Source of the DNA: Alphaproteobacteria bacterium
Lineage (GTDB): Bacteria > Pseudomonadota > Alphaproteobacteria > Rickettsiales > JAFLCR01
Reading direction: 5' to 3'
Length of the DNA: 8,307 nucleotides
Assembly: GCA_017302755.1 (NCBI GenBank)
Contig: JAFLCR010000100.1
Coordinates: 1 to 8,307, forward strand
Every line of letters begins with the position of its first letter. The stretch's first letter is position 1. Under the pieces are notes generated by a model. That model was given only the letters and a program-made list of their open reading frames with translations, was not told the DNA's origin and did no database searches. A program made the translations under genes and the position numbers. Positions 1 to 5,303 of this stretch are shown here, piece after piece.

Positions 1-101
1 CGGTCGACGAGATCGACATCCTTCTCGTTCTTGGCGTCAGCGTTACGATCGCGATCGTTGCCGCGCTTGTTACCACCACCACTGCCGGGTTTGCCTGCCA
101 T
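1..101 (-). CDS. rpsE: 30S ribosomal protein S5, N-terminal end (partial)
   Basis: Only the first 33 codons are present; the gene runs off the left edge. It starts MAGKPGSGGGNKRGNDRDRN and continues ADAKNEKDVDLVDR-like to the edge. This stretch is Gly, Asn, Asp and Lys rich and looks like the disordered head that often precedes the S5 double-stranded-RNA-binding core. The core itself is not in the window, so the call rests on position directly after rplR, where rpsE is standard, and on the charged DLVD run that usually leads into the core. SD AGAGGA lies 7 bases before the ATG, overlapping the rplR stop. Confidence 0.88.
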   Translation of the reverse strand, partial: MAGKPGSGGGNKRGNDRDRNADAKNEKDVDLVD

Positions 102-113
102 CGTTCGATCCTC

Positions 114-473
114 TTAGAATTTCAAGCCGCCCGCCCGCGCCGCCTCGGCGAGGGACGCGACGCGCCCGTGATACAGATATCCGCCGCGGTCGAAGACCAC
201 ATCGGTGACTTTCGCCTTGCCCGCACGGGCGGCAATCAGCTCGCCCACCAGCTTGGCGGCGTCCTTCGTGGAGCCGCTTTTCAGCTTCGTGCGCACTTCC
301 TTGTCCACCGTCGAGGCCGCGACAAGGGTCACGCCCTGCGCGTCGTCAATCACCTGGGCGTAGATGTGCTTGCCAGAGCGGAAGACGCTGAGGCGCGGCT
401 TGCCGTTCGCTTTTTTGCGAAGCTGGAAGCGGGTGCGGCGTTCACGCCGGTCGAATTTGCTTTCGTGTGCCAT
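114..473 (-). CDS. rplR: 50S ribosomal protein L18
   Basis: L18 binds 5S rRNA and helps attach it to the large subunit, beside L5. The 119-residue product is normal (117 in E. coli). The basic N-terminal part FDRRERRTRFQLRKK is followed by GKPRLSVFRSGKHIYAQVID (24-43). The C-terminal half holds VVFDRGGYLYHGRVASLAEA and ends ARAGGLKF, as is typical. SD AGAGGA overlaps the rplF stop, 4 bases before the ATG. Its own stop lies within the SD region of rpsE, 12 bases before that ATG. Confidence 0.98.
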   Translation of the reverse strand: MAHESKFDRRERRTRFQLRKKANGKPRLSVFRSGKHIYAQVIDDAQGVTLVAASTVDKEVRTKLKSGSTKDAAKLVGELIAARAGKAKVTDVVFDRGGYLYHGRVASLAEAARAGGLKF

Positions 474-482
474 AACGTCCTC

Positions 483-1016
483 TTACTTCTTCTTGCCTTC
501 CTTCATGCGCACGCGCTCGCCCTCATAGCGCACGCCCTTGCCCTTGTAGGGCTCCGGCTTGCGGAGAGAACGGATCTGCGCGGCCACCTGGCCGACTTTC
601 TGCTTGTCGAAACCCGAGATGGCGATGGAAGTCTGCTTTTCCACCGCGATCGTGATGCCTTCGGGAATCGCGTATTTGATTTCGTGGCTGAAGCCCAGGA
701 AGAGGGTCAGCAGGTTGTTCGCCACCGCCGCGCGGTAACCGACGCCCTGCACTTCCATCTTCACGGTGTAGCCGTTCGAAACGCCTTCCACCATGTTGCG
801 GACAACAGTGCGCGTCATGCCCCACATGGCGCGGGCGCGCTTGGAGTCGCCCTTGGGCTGCACCCACACCTTGTTGTCTTTGACCTCGACATTGACTTCG
901 GGCGCAAGCTTGGAGCTGAGCGTACCCTTTTTGCCTTTCACGGTAATGTCGTGGCCCTTGAGGTCCACGGTCACGCCCGAGGCGATGTCTACCGGCAGTT
1001 TACCAATTCTGGACAT
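483..1016 (-). CDS. rplF: 50S ribosomal protein L6
   Basis: L6 sits at the base of the L7/L12 stalk near the sarcin-ricin loop. The 177-residue product equals the E. coli length. It begins MSRIGKLPVDIASGVTVDLK and contains the two repeated L6 domains. The first includes HDITVKGKKGTLSSKLAPEV; the second includes QTSIAISGFDKQKVGQVAAQ. The signature KPEPYKGKGVRYEGERVRMK (153-172) is intact and the end is KEGKKK. AAAGG lies 9 bases before the ATG, with 20 bases after the rpsH stop. Nothing is unusual. Confidence 0.98.
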   Translation of the reverse strand: MSRIGKLPVDIASGVTVDLKGHDITVKGKKGTLSSKLAPEVNVEVKDNKVWVQPKGDSKRARAMWGMTRTVVRNMVEGVSNGYTVKMEVQGVGYRAAVANNLLTLFLGFSHEIKYAIPEGITIAVEKQTSIAISGFDKQKVGQVAAQIRSLRKPEPYKGKGVRYEGERVRMKEGKKK

Positions 1017-1036
1017 GATACTTGACCTTTATCCCT

Positions 1037-1435
1037 TTAGAATACGCTGCAGAGCAACTCGCCGCCGACGTTCTGCTGACGCGCGTCGTAGTCGGAGAGG
1101 ATGCCCTTGGAGGTGGAAAGAATCGAGATGCCCAGACCGTTCTTGATCTTCGGCAGTGTGCCGATGGACGCATAGACGCGTCGACCCGGCTTGGAAACGC
1201 GCTTCAGCTCCTTCACCACGGGTTCGCCCTCGTAGTATTTGAGCATGATCTTCACGACCTTGCGGCCGGGCGCTTCCTCGGATTCCTCGAAGCCACGGAT
1301 GTAGCCTTCCTGCTCCAGCACGGCAAGCACGCCGAGCAGCTGCTTGGAAGACGGGCAGTTCACTGCCGCGATCCGGGCCTGCTGGCCGTTGCGGATGCGG
1401 GTGAGCATATCGGCGATGGGGTCATTCACGGACAT
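1037..1435 (-). CDS. rpsH: 30S ribosomal protein S8
   Basis: S8 binds helix 21 of 16S rRNA early in 30S assembly; in E. coli it also represses the spc operon. The 132-residue product is of normal size (130). It begins MSVNDPIADMLTRIRNGQQA, followed by LGVLAVLEQEGYIRGFEE and GRRVYASIGTLPKIKNGLGI. The C-terminal RNA-binding region contains SILSTSKGILSDYDARQQNV and ends GGELLCSVF, the family signature. It has the best SD in the window, AAGGAG, 7 bases before the ATG and overlapping the rpsN stop. Confidence 0.98.
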   Translation of the reverse strand: MSVNDPIADMLTRIRNGQQARIAAVNCPSSKQLLGVLAVLEQEGYIRGFEESEEAPGRKVVKIMLKYYEGEPVVKELKRVSKPGRRVYASIGTLPKIKNGLGISILSTSKGILSDYDARQQNVGGELLCSVF

Positions 1436-1442
1436 ATCTATT

Positions 1443-1448
1443 CTCCTT
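1443..1448 (-). promoter_or_regulatory. Consensus SD of rpsH
   Basis: AAGGAG overlaps the first bases of the rpsN stop codon (TAA, 1449-1447) and lies 7 bases before the rpsH ATG at 1435. It is a full consensus match at ideal spacing, suggesting strong independent initiation at rpsH. Confidence 0.8.
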
Positions 1449-1752
1449 ACCAGCTCGCCTTGATCATACCGGGGATCTGGCCGAGAGAGGCCAGTTCGCG
1501 CAGCATGTTGCGGCAGAGGCGCAGTTTACGGTAGTAGCCGCGGGGACGGCCCGTCAGCTCGCAACGATTGCGGATGCGGGTCGTGCTCGCATTGCGCGGC
1601 AGAGCGGCTAGCTTGAGCTGGGCGGCGAAGCGCTCTTCCATGCTGGTGTCGCGGTCATAAATGATCGCCTTCAGCTTGGCGCGGCGGGCGCCGAACTGCT
1701 TGCTCATGCGCTTGCGGCGGTTGTTTTTTTCGACGGAGCTGGTTTTAGCCAT
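1447..1752 (-). CDS. rpsN: 30S ribosomal protein S14, long form
   Basis: S14 is a late-assembling 30S head protein. The 101-residue product is the long form and equals E. coli in length. It begins MAKTSSVEKNNRRKRMSKQF, has KLAALPRNASTTRIRNRCEL (47-66) and TGRPRGYYRKLRLCRNMLRE (67-86), and ends GQIPGMIKASW. Zinc-binding S14 proteins have two CxxC pairs. Here only the first Cys of each pair remains (Cys64 and Cys80), with Thr67 and Met83 at the other two positions, so a complete zinc site is absent. The ATG has AGGA 4 bases upstream and AAGAGGA further up; the gap after rplE is 15 bases. Confidence 0.97.
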   Translation of the reverse strand: MAKTSSVEKNNRRKRMSKQFGARRAKLKAIIYDRDTSMEERFAAQLKLAALPRNASTTRIRNRCELTGRPRGYYRKLRLCRNMLRELASLGQIPGMIKASW

Positions 1753-1767
1753 GGTTCCTAATTCCTC

Positions 1768-2307
1768 TTATTTCGTGAACGGCATGTTGAAACCGCGCAG
1801 AAGCTCGCGCGCCTCATCATCCGTCTTGGCAGTCGTGACGAAGATGATGTCCATGCCGCGCACTTTATCAATCTTGTCGTAGTTGATTTCCGGGAAGATG
1901 ATCTGTTCCTTCACGCCCATCGCGTAATTGCCGCGACCATCAAAGCTCTTGGGGTTGATGCCGCGGAAGTCGCGGATGCGGGGCATGGCGATGTTCACCA
2001 GGCGGTCCAGGAATTCATACATGCGCTGCTTGCGGAGCGTCACCTTGCAGCCGAGCGGCATGTTTTCACGCACCTTGAAGCCAGCGATGGACTTCTTCGC
2101 GCGCGTCGTGAGGGGCTTCTGGCCGGTGATGGCCTGCAAATCCGCCAGTGCGGCGTTGATTTCCTTGGTGTCAGCCGTGGTTTCGCCGACGCCCATGTTG
2201 ACAACGATCTTCTCCAGGCGGGGCACCTGCATCGGGTTCTGGTAATTGAACTTCGATTGCAGCGCGGGCCGCACTTCCTTTTCGTACACTTCCTTCAAAC
2301 GAGCCAT
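1768..2307 (-). CDS. rplE: 50S ribosomal protein L5
   Basis: L5 binds 5S rRNA and contacts P-site tRNA and S13. The 179-residue product matches E. coli L5 in length. It begins MARLKEVYEKEVRPALQSKF and shows RLEKIVVNMGVGETTADTKE (30-49), ITGQKPLTTRAKKSIAGFK (60-78) and MPLGCKVTLRKQRMYEFLDR (83-102). The later segments RDFRGINPKSFDGRGNYAMG (112-131) and EQIIFPEINYDKIDKVRGMD (134-153) are family signatures. SD AAGGA lies 8 bases before the ATG, with 18 bases after the rplX stop. In E. coli S8 represses the spc operon by binding at the start of this gene. Confidence 0.98.
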   Translation of the reverse strand: MARLKEVYEKEVRPALQSKFNYQNPMQVPRLEKIVVNMGVGETTADTKEINAALADLQAITGQKPLTTRAKKSIAGFKVRENMPLGCKVTLRKQRMYEFLDRLVNIAMPRIRDFRGINPKSFDGRGNYAMGVKEQIIFPEINYDKIDKVRGMDIIFVTTAKTDDEARELLRGFNMPFTK

Positions 2308-2325
2308 GGCCGTATTCCTTCTTTC

Positions 2326-2649
2326 TTACAGATCCAGCGTTTCGCCGGAGCGCTTGGCGACGCGGGTCTTCTTGCCGTTATCCAGCACCTTGAAGCCGAC
2401 GCGGGTGGGCGCGGATTCCTTCGGGTCCAGAAACGCGACGTTGCTGATGTGGATCGAGAGTTCCTTCTCGACGATGCCGCCGGCGGACACTTGGCTCGGG
2501 CGCGTGTGGCGCTTCACCAGGTTGATGCCGGAAACCACCACGCGGTCTTCCTCGCGCAGCACCTTAAGCACTTCGCCCTTCTTGCCCTTATCGCGGCCGG
2601 CGATGACGATGACCTTATCGCCTTTTTTCAATTTCACTTTCGTAGCCAT
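2326..2649 (-). CDS. rplX: 50S ribosomal protein L24
   Basis: L24 is an assembly initiator that binds the 5' part of 23S rRNA. The 107-residue product (104 in E. coli) begins MATKVKLKKGDKVIVIAGRD. Its KOW motif covers about residues 9-30, followed by VSGINLVKRHTRPSQ and AGGIVEKELSIHISNVAFLD, and ends with RSGETLDL. An upstream in-frame ATG at 2679 would add ten residues (MSRSPLRYCK) and overlap the end of rplN. I prefer 2649 because of normal family alignment, a GAGGT SD 8 bases upstream, and a start just 1 base after the rplN stop. Confidence 0.96.
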   Translation of the reverse strand: MATKVKLKKGDKVIVIAGRDKGKKGEVLKVLREEDRVVVSGINLVKRHTRPSQVSAGGIVEKELSIHISNVAFLDPKESAPTRVGFKVLDNGKKTRVAKRSGETLDL

Positions 2650-2650
2650 C

Positions 2651-3019
2651 TTACAATACCTCAGGGGCGAGCGAGACAATCTTCATGAACCGCTTGGCCC
2701 GGAGCTCGCGGGTGACGGGGCCAAAAATACGGGTGCCGATGGGCTCATTCTGCTTGCTGATGAGCACGGCGGCGTTCTTGTCGAAGCGGATCGAAGAGCC
2801 GTCGGGACGGTGCACTTCCTTGCGGGTACGCACGATCACCGCGCGATGCACTTCGCCCTTCTTCACCTTGCCGCGCGGAATCGCTTCCTTAATCGACACG
2901 ACGATGATGTCGCCGACGCTGGCGACTTTGCGCTGGGAACCGCCCAGCACCTTGATGCACTGCACGCGGCGGGCGCCGGAGTTGTCAGCAACATCGAGAT
3001 TGGTACGCATCTGGATCAT
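2651..3019 (-). CDS. rplN: 50S ribosomal protein L14
   Basis: L14 binds 23S rRNA at the subunit interface and forms bridge B8. The 122-residue product has the standard length. It starts MIQMRTNLDVADNSGARRVQ, followed by CIKVLGGSQRKVASVGDIIV (21-40) and KEAIPRGKVKKGEVHRAVIV. The region GSSIRFDKNAAVLISKQNEP and the end FMKIVSLAPEVL are conserved. It opens the spc group. SD AAGGG lies 9 bases before the ATG. The 23-base spacer after rpsQ is the longest gap in the window but holds no recognisable promoter or terminator. Confidence 0.98.
   Translation of the reverse strand: MIQMRTNLDVADNSGARRVQCIKVLGGSQRKVASVGDIIVVSIKEAIPRGKVKKGEVHRAVIVRTRKEVHRPDGSSIRFDKNAAVLISKQNEPIGTRIFGPVTRELRAKRFMKIVSLAPEVL
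2658..2662 (-). promoter_or_regulatory. rplX SD that selects the internal ATG
   Basis: GAGGT lies in the last codons of rplN (the Glu-Val of APEVL), 8 bases before the ATG at 2649. This spacing supports 2649 over the in-frame ATG at 2679, which would overlap rplN by 29 bases. Confidence 0.7.
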
Positions 3020-3042
3020 GGCATCAGCCCTTCATTCTCTCG

Positions 3043-3282
3043 TTACTTGCTCGCCTCGTAGACCACTTCCCAGGTCTTCGTTTTGGAATAGGGCTTGGAC
3101 TCGATGATCTTCACCGTGTCGCCCACTTTGAAGCGGTTTTCTTCGTCATGCGCCTGATACTTCTTGGAGCGGCGGATGATCTTCTTAAACAGCGGATGCG
3201 TGATCTTGCGCTCGACGCGCACGACGACCGTCTTGCTCTGCACATCGCTGACGACAACGCCTTGGAGGATACGTTTGGGCAT
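3043..3282 (-). CDS. rpsQ: 30S ribosomal protein S17
   Basis: S17 is an OB-fold 16S-binding protein important early in 30S assembly. The 79-residue product is of normal size. It begins MPKRILQGVVVSDVQSKTVV, the first strands of the OB fold, then HPLFKKIIRRSKKYQAHDE (29-47), the family signature, and FKVGDTVKIIESKPYSKTKT (51-70). The ATG follows the rpmC stop by 9 bases, with TAAGG overlapping that stop as the likely SD. It is the last gene of the S10 group; only 23 bases separate it from rplN. Confidence 0.98.
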   Translation of the reverse strand: MPKRILQGVVVSDVQSKTVVVRVERKITHPLFKKIIRRSKKYQAHDEENRFKVGDTVKIIESKPYSKTKTWEVVYEASK

Positions 3283-3291
3283 GGTCTTACC

Positions 3292-3504
3292 TTACTTCTT
3301 CTTGGCGGCGACAGCTTCGCCGGCTTTTTCGTTGAGCACGCTCAGGATACGCGCGACTTCCTTACGCACCGCGCTGAAGCGGCTGGTGTTCTGGAGTTCG
3401 CCCGTTGCCTTCTGGAAGCGGAGATTGAACAGCTCCTTCTTCATTTCCAGGTGCAAATCCTTCAGCTGGTCGGCCGTTTTGGAACGGAGTTCAGAGGCTT
3501 TCAT
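3292..3504 (-). CDS. rpmC: 50S ribosomal protein L29
   Basis: L29 is a small helical protein near the tunnel exit, next to L23. The 70-residue product is slightly above the usual 63-67. It shows the two-helix pattern MKASELRSKTADQLKDLHLE, then KKELFNLRFQKATGELQNTS (22-41), the family signature, and ARILSVLNEKAGEAVAAKKK. The last ten residues form a short Ala/Lys tail. The ATG is 2 bases after the rplP TAG, with a strong SD AGGAGA 6 bases upstream formed by the last codons of rplP. Confidence 0.97.
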   Translation of the reverse strand: MKASELRSKTADQLKDLHLEMKKELFNLRFQKATGELQNTSRFSAVRKEVARILSVLNEKAGEAVAAKKK

Positions 3505-3506
3505 GA

Positions 3507-3920
3507 CTACTCTCCTACGCGGGCGATGAACTTGGTCTTGATCGGCAGCTTCGCGGCGGCCAGCTCAAACGCTTCCTGCGCGGTCTGGCGGCTCACGCCG
3601 TCGATCTCGAAAATGATGCGGCCGGGCTTCACGCGCGCCACCCAGAATTCGGGCGAACCTTTACCGGAGCCCATGCGGACTTCGGCGGGCTTGCTGGACA
3701 CGGGCACGTCGGGGAAAATGCGGATCCACACCTTGCCCATACGCTTCATGTGGCGGGTCAGGGCGCGGCGGGCCGCTTCGATCTGACGCGCGGTGATACG
3801 TTCCGGCTGCAGCGCCTTCAGGCCGAATTCGCCGAAAGCGAGCGTGGTCGCGCCTTTGGAATTGCCGTGGATGCGGCCCTTGTGCGCTTTGCGGAATTTG
3901 GTTTTCTTAGGACTCATCAT
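3507..3920 (-). CDS. rplP: 50S ribosomal protein L16
   Basis: L16 binds near the A-site tRNA elbow and completes the large subunit late in assembly. The 137-residue product matches the family (136 in E. coli). It starts MMSPKKTKFRKAHKGRIHG, with TARQIEAARRALTRHMKR (43-60) and VRMGSGKGSPEFWVARVKPG (81-100). Arg82 aligns with E. coli Arg81, the residue hydroxylated by RoxA/YcfD. Two ATG codons are adjacent. The first is preferred because MMSP then aligns with the MLQP or MLSP start of relatives. The SD is poor: GGGAT is 8 bases upstream, so translation probably depends on ribosomes finishing rpsC 5 bases before. It ends in TAG. Confidence 0.97.
   Translation of the reverse strand: MMSPKKTKFRKAHKGRIHGNSKGATTLAFGEFGLKALQPERITARQIEAARRALTRHMKRMGKVWIRIFPDVPVSSKPAEVRMGSGKGSPEFWVARVKPGRIIFEIDGVSRQTAQEAFELAAAKLPIKTKFIARVGE
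3511..3517 (-). promoter_or_regulatory. Strong rpmC SD within the end of rplP
   Basis: The message reads GTAGGAGAGTAGTCATG, so TAGGAGA lies in the final Val-Gly-Glu codons of rplP, 6 bases before the rpmC ATG. It is among the best SD matches in the window and fixes the rpmC start. Confidence 0.75.
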
Positions 3921-3925
3921 GGCGC

Positions 3926-4621
3926 TTAATCCCGGCGAGAAGAAGAGTTATTGGGCTGGTTTTCATTCATCCGCTTATCCTGGGCCATGGGGTCATGGGC
4001 GAGGATTTCGCCTTTGCACACCCACACCTTGATGCCGATGATGCCGTACTGCGTCGTCGCCAGCGCCAGACCGTAATCGATGTCCGCGCGCAGCGTGTGC
4101 AGGGGCACGCGGCCTTCGCGGTACCATTCCATGCGGGCGATTTCCGCACCGGCTAAGCGGCCGGAGCAGTTGATTCGGATGCCCTGGGCGCCCAGGCGCA
4201 GCGCGGACTGCACCGCGCGCTTCATAGCGCGGCGGAACGCGATGCGGCGCTCCAGCTGCTGCGCGATGTTCTCGGCGATGAGGCGCGCGTCCAACTCAGG
4301 CTTGCGGATTTCGACGATGTTCAGATGGACTTCGTCCTTCGTGAACTTGCCGATATCGCTCTTGATCTTTTCGATGTCGGCGCCCTTCTTGCCGATCACC
4401 ACGCCCGGACGGGCGGTCTGGATCGTGATGCGGGCTTTCTTCGCGGGGCGCTCGATGATGATCTTGCTCACGCCGGCGCTCTGCAGCTTCTTTTGCAGGT
4501 AGCGGCGGATCTTCAGATCCTCATGCAGCTTGTCGGCGAAACTGCCGTCCGCGTACCAGCGGGAATCCCAGGTGCGGTTGATGCCAATACGCAGGCCGAT
4601 CGGGTTTACTTTTTGTCCCAT
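3926..4621 (-). CDS. rpsC: 30S ribosomal protein S3
   Basis: S3 forms the mRNA entry site on the 30S head. The 231-residue product is normal (233 in E. coli). It begins MGQKVNPIGLRIGINRTWDS. The KH domain carries the GKKG loop at 77-80 within RPGVVIGKKGADIEKIK. Arg130, Arg131 and Lys134 match E. coli Arg131, Arg132 and Lys135, which act in mRNA helicase activity. The C-terminal domain includes NCSGRLAGAEIARMEWYREG (151-170) and RVPLHTLRADIDYG. The stretch KGEILAHDPMAQDKR is typical of alphaproteobacterial S3, as recalled, and is followed by a 14-residue Asn/Ser-rich tail. SD AAGGA precedes the ATG, with an 11-base gap after rplV. Confidence 0.98.
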   Translation of the reverse strand: MGQKVNPIGLRIGINRTWDSRWYADGSFADKLHEDLKIRRYLQKKLQSAGVSKIIIERPAKKARITIQTARPGVVIGKKGADIEKIKSDIGKFTKDEVHLNIVEIRKPELDARLIAENIAQQLERRIAFRRAMKRAVQSALRLGAQGIRINCSGRLAGAEIARMEWYREGRVPLHTLRADIDYGLALATTQYGIIGIKVWVCKGEILAHDPMAQDKRMNENQPNNSSSRRD

Positions 4622-4632
4622 CGTTGTCTTCC

Positions 4633-5013
4633 TTATTCCGATTCAGCTTCTTGGCTGACGACGATCGTCAGGTTGCTAAAAGGCTTCATGATGCGGGCGC
4701 CACGGCCGCGGGCACGGGCATGGAAACGCTTCATGACGAATGCTTTGCCGACATAGGCCTCCTTCACGATGAGGCGGTCCACGTCGAGCGAGTGGTTGTT
4801 CTCGGCGTTGGCGATGGCCGACTGCAGCGCCTTCTTCACGTCCTGCGCGATGCGCTTGGAGGAGAAGGTCAGCTCCGTCAGCGCGCGCGATACTGGCATG
4901 CCGCGCACGAGCTGGGCCACGAGGTTCAGCTTCTGCGGGCTGGTGCGGATGTTGTGCAGCACCACGCTCGTTTGATGGTCGCCGAAGCGGCGTTTATTGG
5001 CTGGCTTGCCCAT
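4633..5013 (-). CDS. rplV: 50S ribosomal protein L22
   Basis: L22 spans the exit tunnel; its beta-hairpin forms part of the constriction with L4 and is a site of macrolide-resistance changes in other species. The 126-residue product is somewhat longer than the usual 110, owing to extra residues at the N-terminus (MGKPANKRRFGDHQTS) and a short acidic end (EAESE). The core shows NIRTSPQKLNLVAQLVRGMP (21-40), and the hairpin segment KRFHARARGRGARIMKPF spans 95-112. The ATG lies only 2 bases after the rpsS TAG. The best SD is GGAG about 11 bases upstream, which is weak in spacing, so coupling to rpsS probably helps. Confidence 0.98.
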   Translation of the reverse strand: MGKPANKRRFGDHQTSVVLHNIRTSPQKLNLVAQLVRGMPVSRALTELTFSSKRIAQDVKKALQSAIANAENNHSLDVDRLIVKEAYVGKAFVMKRFHARARGRGARIMKPFSNLTIVVSQEAESE

Positions 5014-5015
5014 GA

Positions 5016-5294
5016 CTACTTCTTCTCCACTTTCTTGTCGCCACCGTGGCCCTGGAAGGTACGCGTCGGCGCGAATTCGCCGAATTTGTGACCGATCATT
5101 TCCTCGGAAACGAGCACGGGAATGAACTTCTTGCCGTTGTACACGCCGAACGTCAGGCCCACGAACTGGGGCAGGATCGTCGAGCGGCGCGACCAGGTCT
5201 TGATGATCTGGTTGCGGCCTGCGCTGCGCGCGGCTTCCGCTTTCTTCAGCATGTACCCGTCAACGAACGGGCCTTTCCATACGCTTCTTGTCAT
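5016..5294 (-). CDS. rpsS: 30S ribosomal protein S19
   Basis: S19 is a 30S head protein that contacts S13 and A-site tRNA. The 92-residue product equals the E. coli length. It begins MTRSVWKGPFVDGYMLKK, continues with IIKTWSRRSTILPQFVG (30-46) and YNGKKFIPV, and carries the family signature HKFGEFAPTRTFQGH (69-83). The C-terminus is Lys-rich. The ATG is 9 bases after the rplB stop, with AAGGGG just upstream and touching that stop. The gene ends in TAG, unlike most genes here, which end in TAA. Confidence 0.98.
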   Translation of the reverse strand: MTRSVWKGPFVDGYMLKKAEAARSAGRNQIIKTWSRRSTILPQFVGLTFGVYNGKKFIPVLVSEEMIGHKFGEFAPTRTFQGHGGDKKVEKK

Positions 5295-5303
5295 GTCAGC
5301 CCC

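Noticed and set aside
168..1025. Plus-strand open frame of 285 codons opposite rplR and rplF
   Set aside because: It is antisense to two clear ribosomal proteins in GC-rich DNA, where long opposite-strand frames are expected. Its translation is His/Ala/Leu-rich with no recognisable domain.
2303..2310. Palindrome GCCATGGC at the rplE start as an operator
   Set aside because: CCATGG arises easily where a Met-Ala start follows CC; the same core occurs at other gene starts here, so it has no special meaning.
2650..2679. Longer rplX start at 2679 (adds MSRSPLRYCK)
   Set aside because: It overlaps the rplN end by 29 bases and extends beyond the family's N-terminus; the ATG at 2649 has a GAGGT SD at 8 bases and normal alignment.
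3023..3034. Tiny ORF ATG AAG GGC TGA in the rpsQ-rplN spacer, a possible leader peptide
   Set aside because: It is three codons long, its AAGGG is better explained as the rplN SD, and no attenuator-like hairpin is evident.
2246..3061. Plus-strand open frame of 271 codons opposite rplX, rplN and part of rpsQ
   Set aside because: It crosses several conserved genes and their junctions, has no family resemblance, and is explained by codon bias on the minus strand.
4624..5091. Plus-strand open frame opposite rplV and rpsS
   Set aside because: It mirrors two conserved minus-strand genes and shows no domain or convincing codon pattern of its own.
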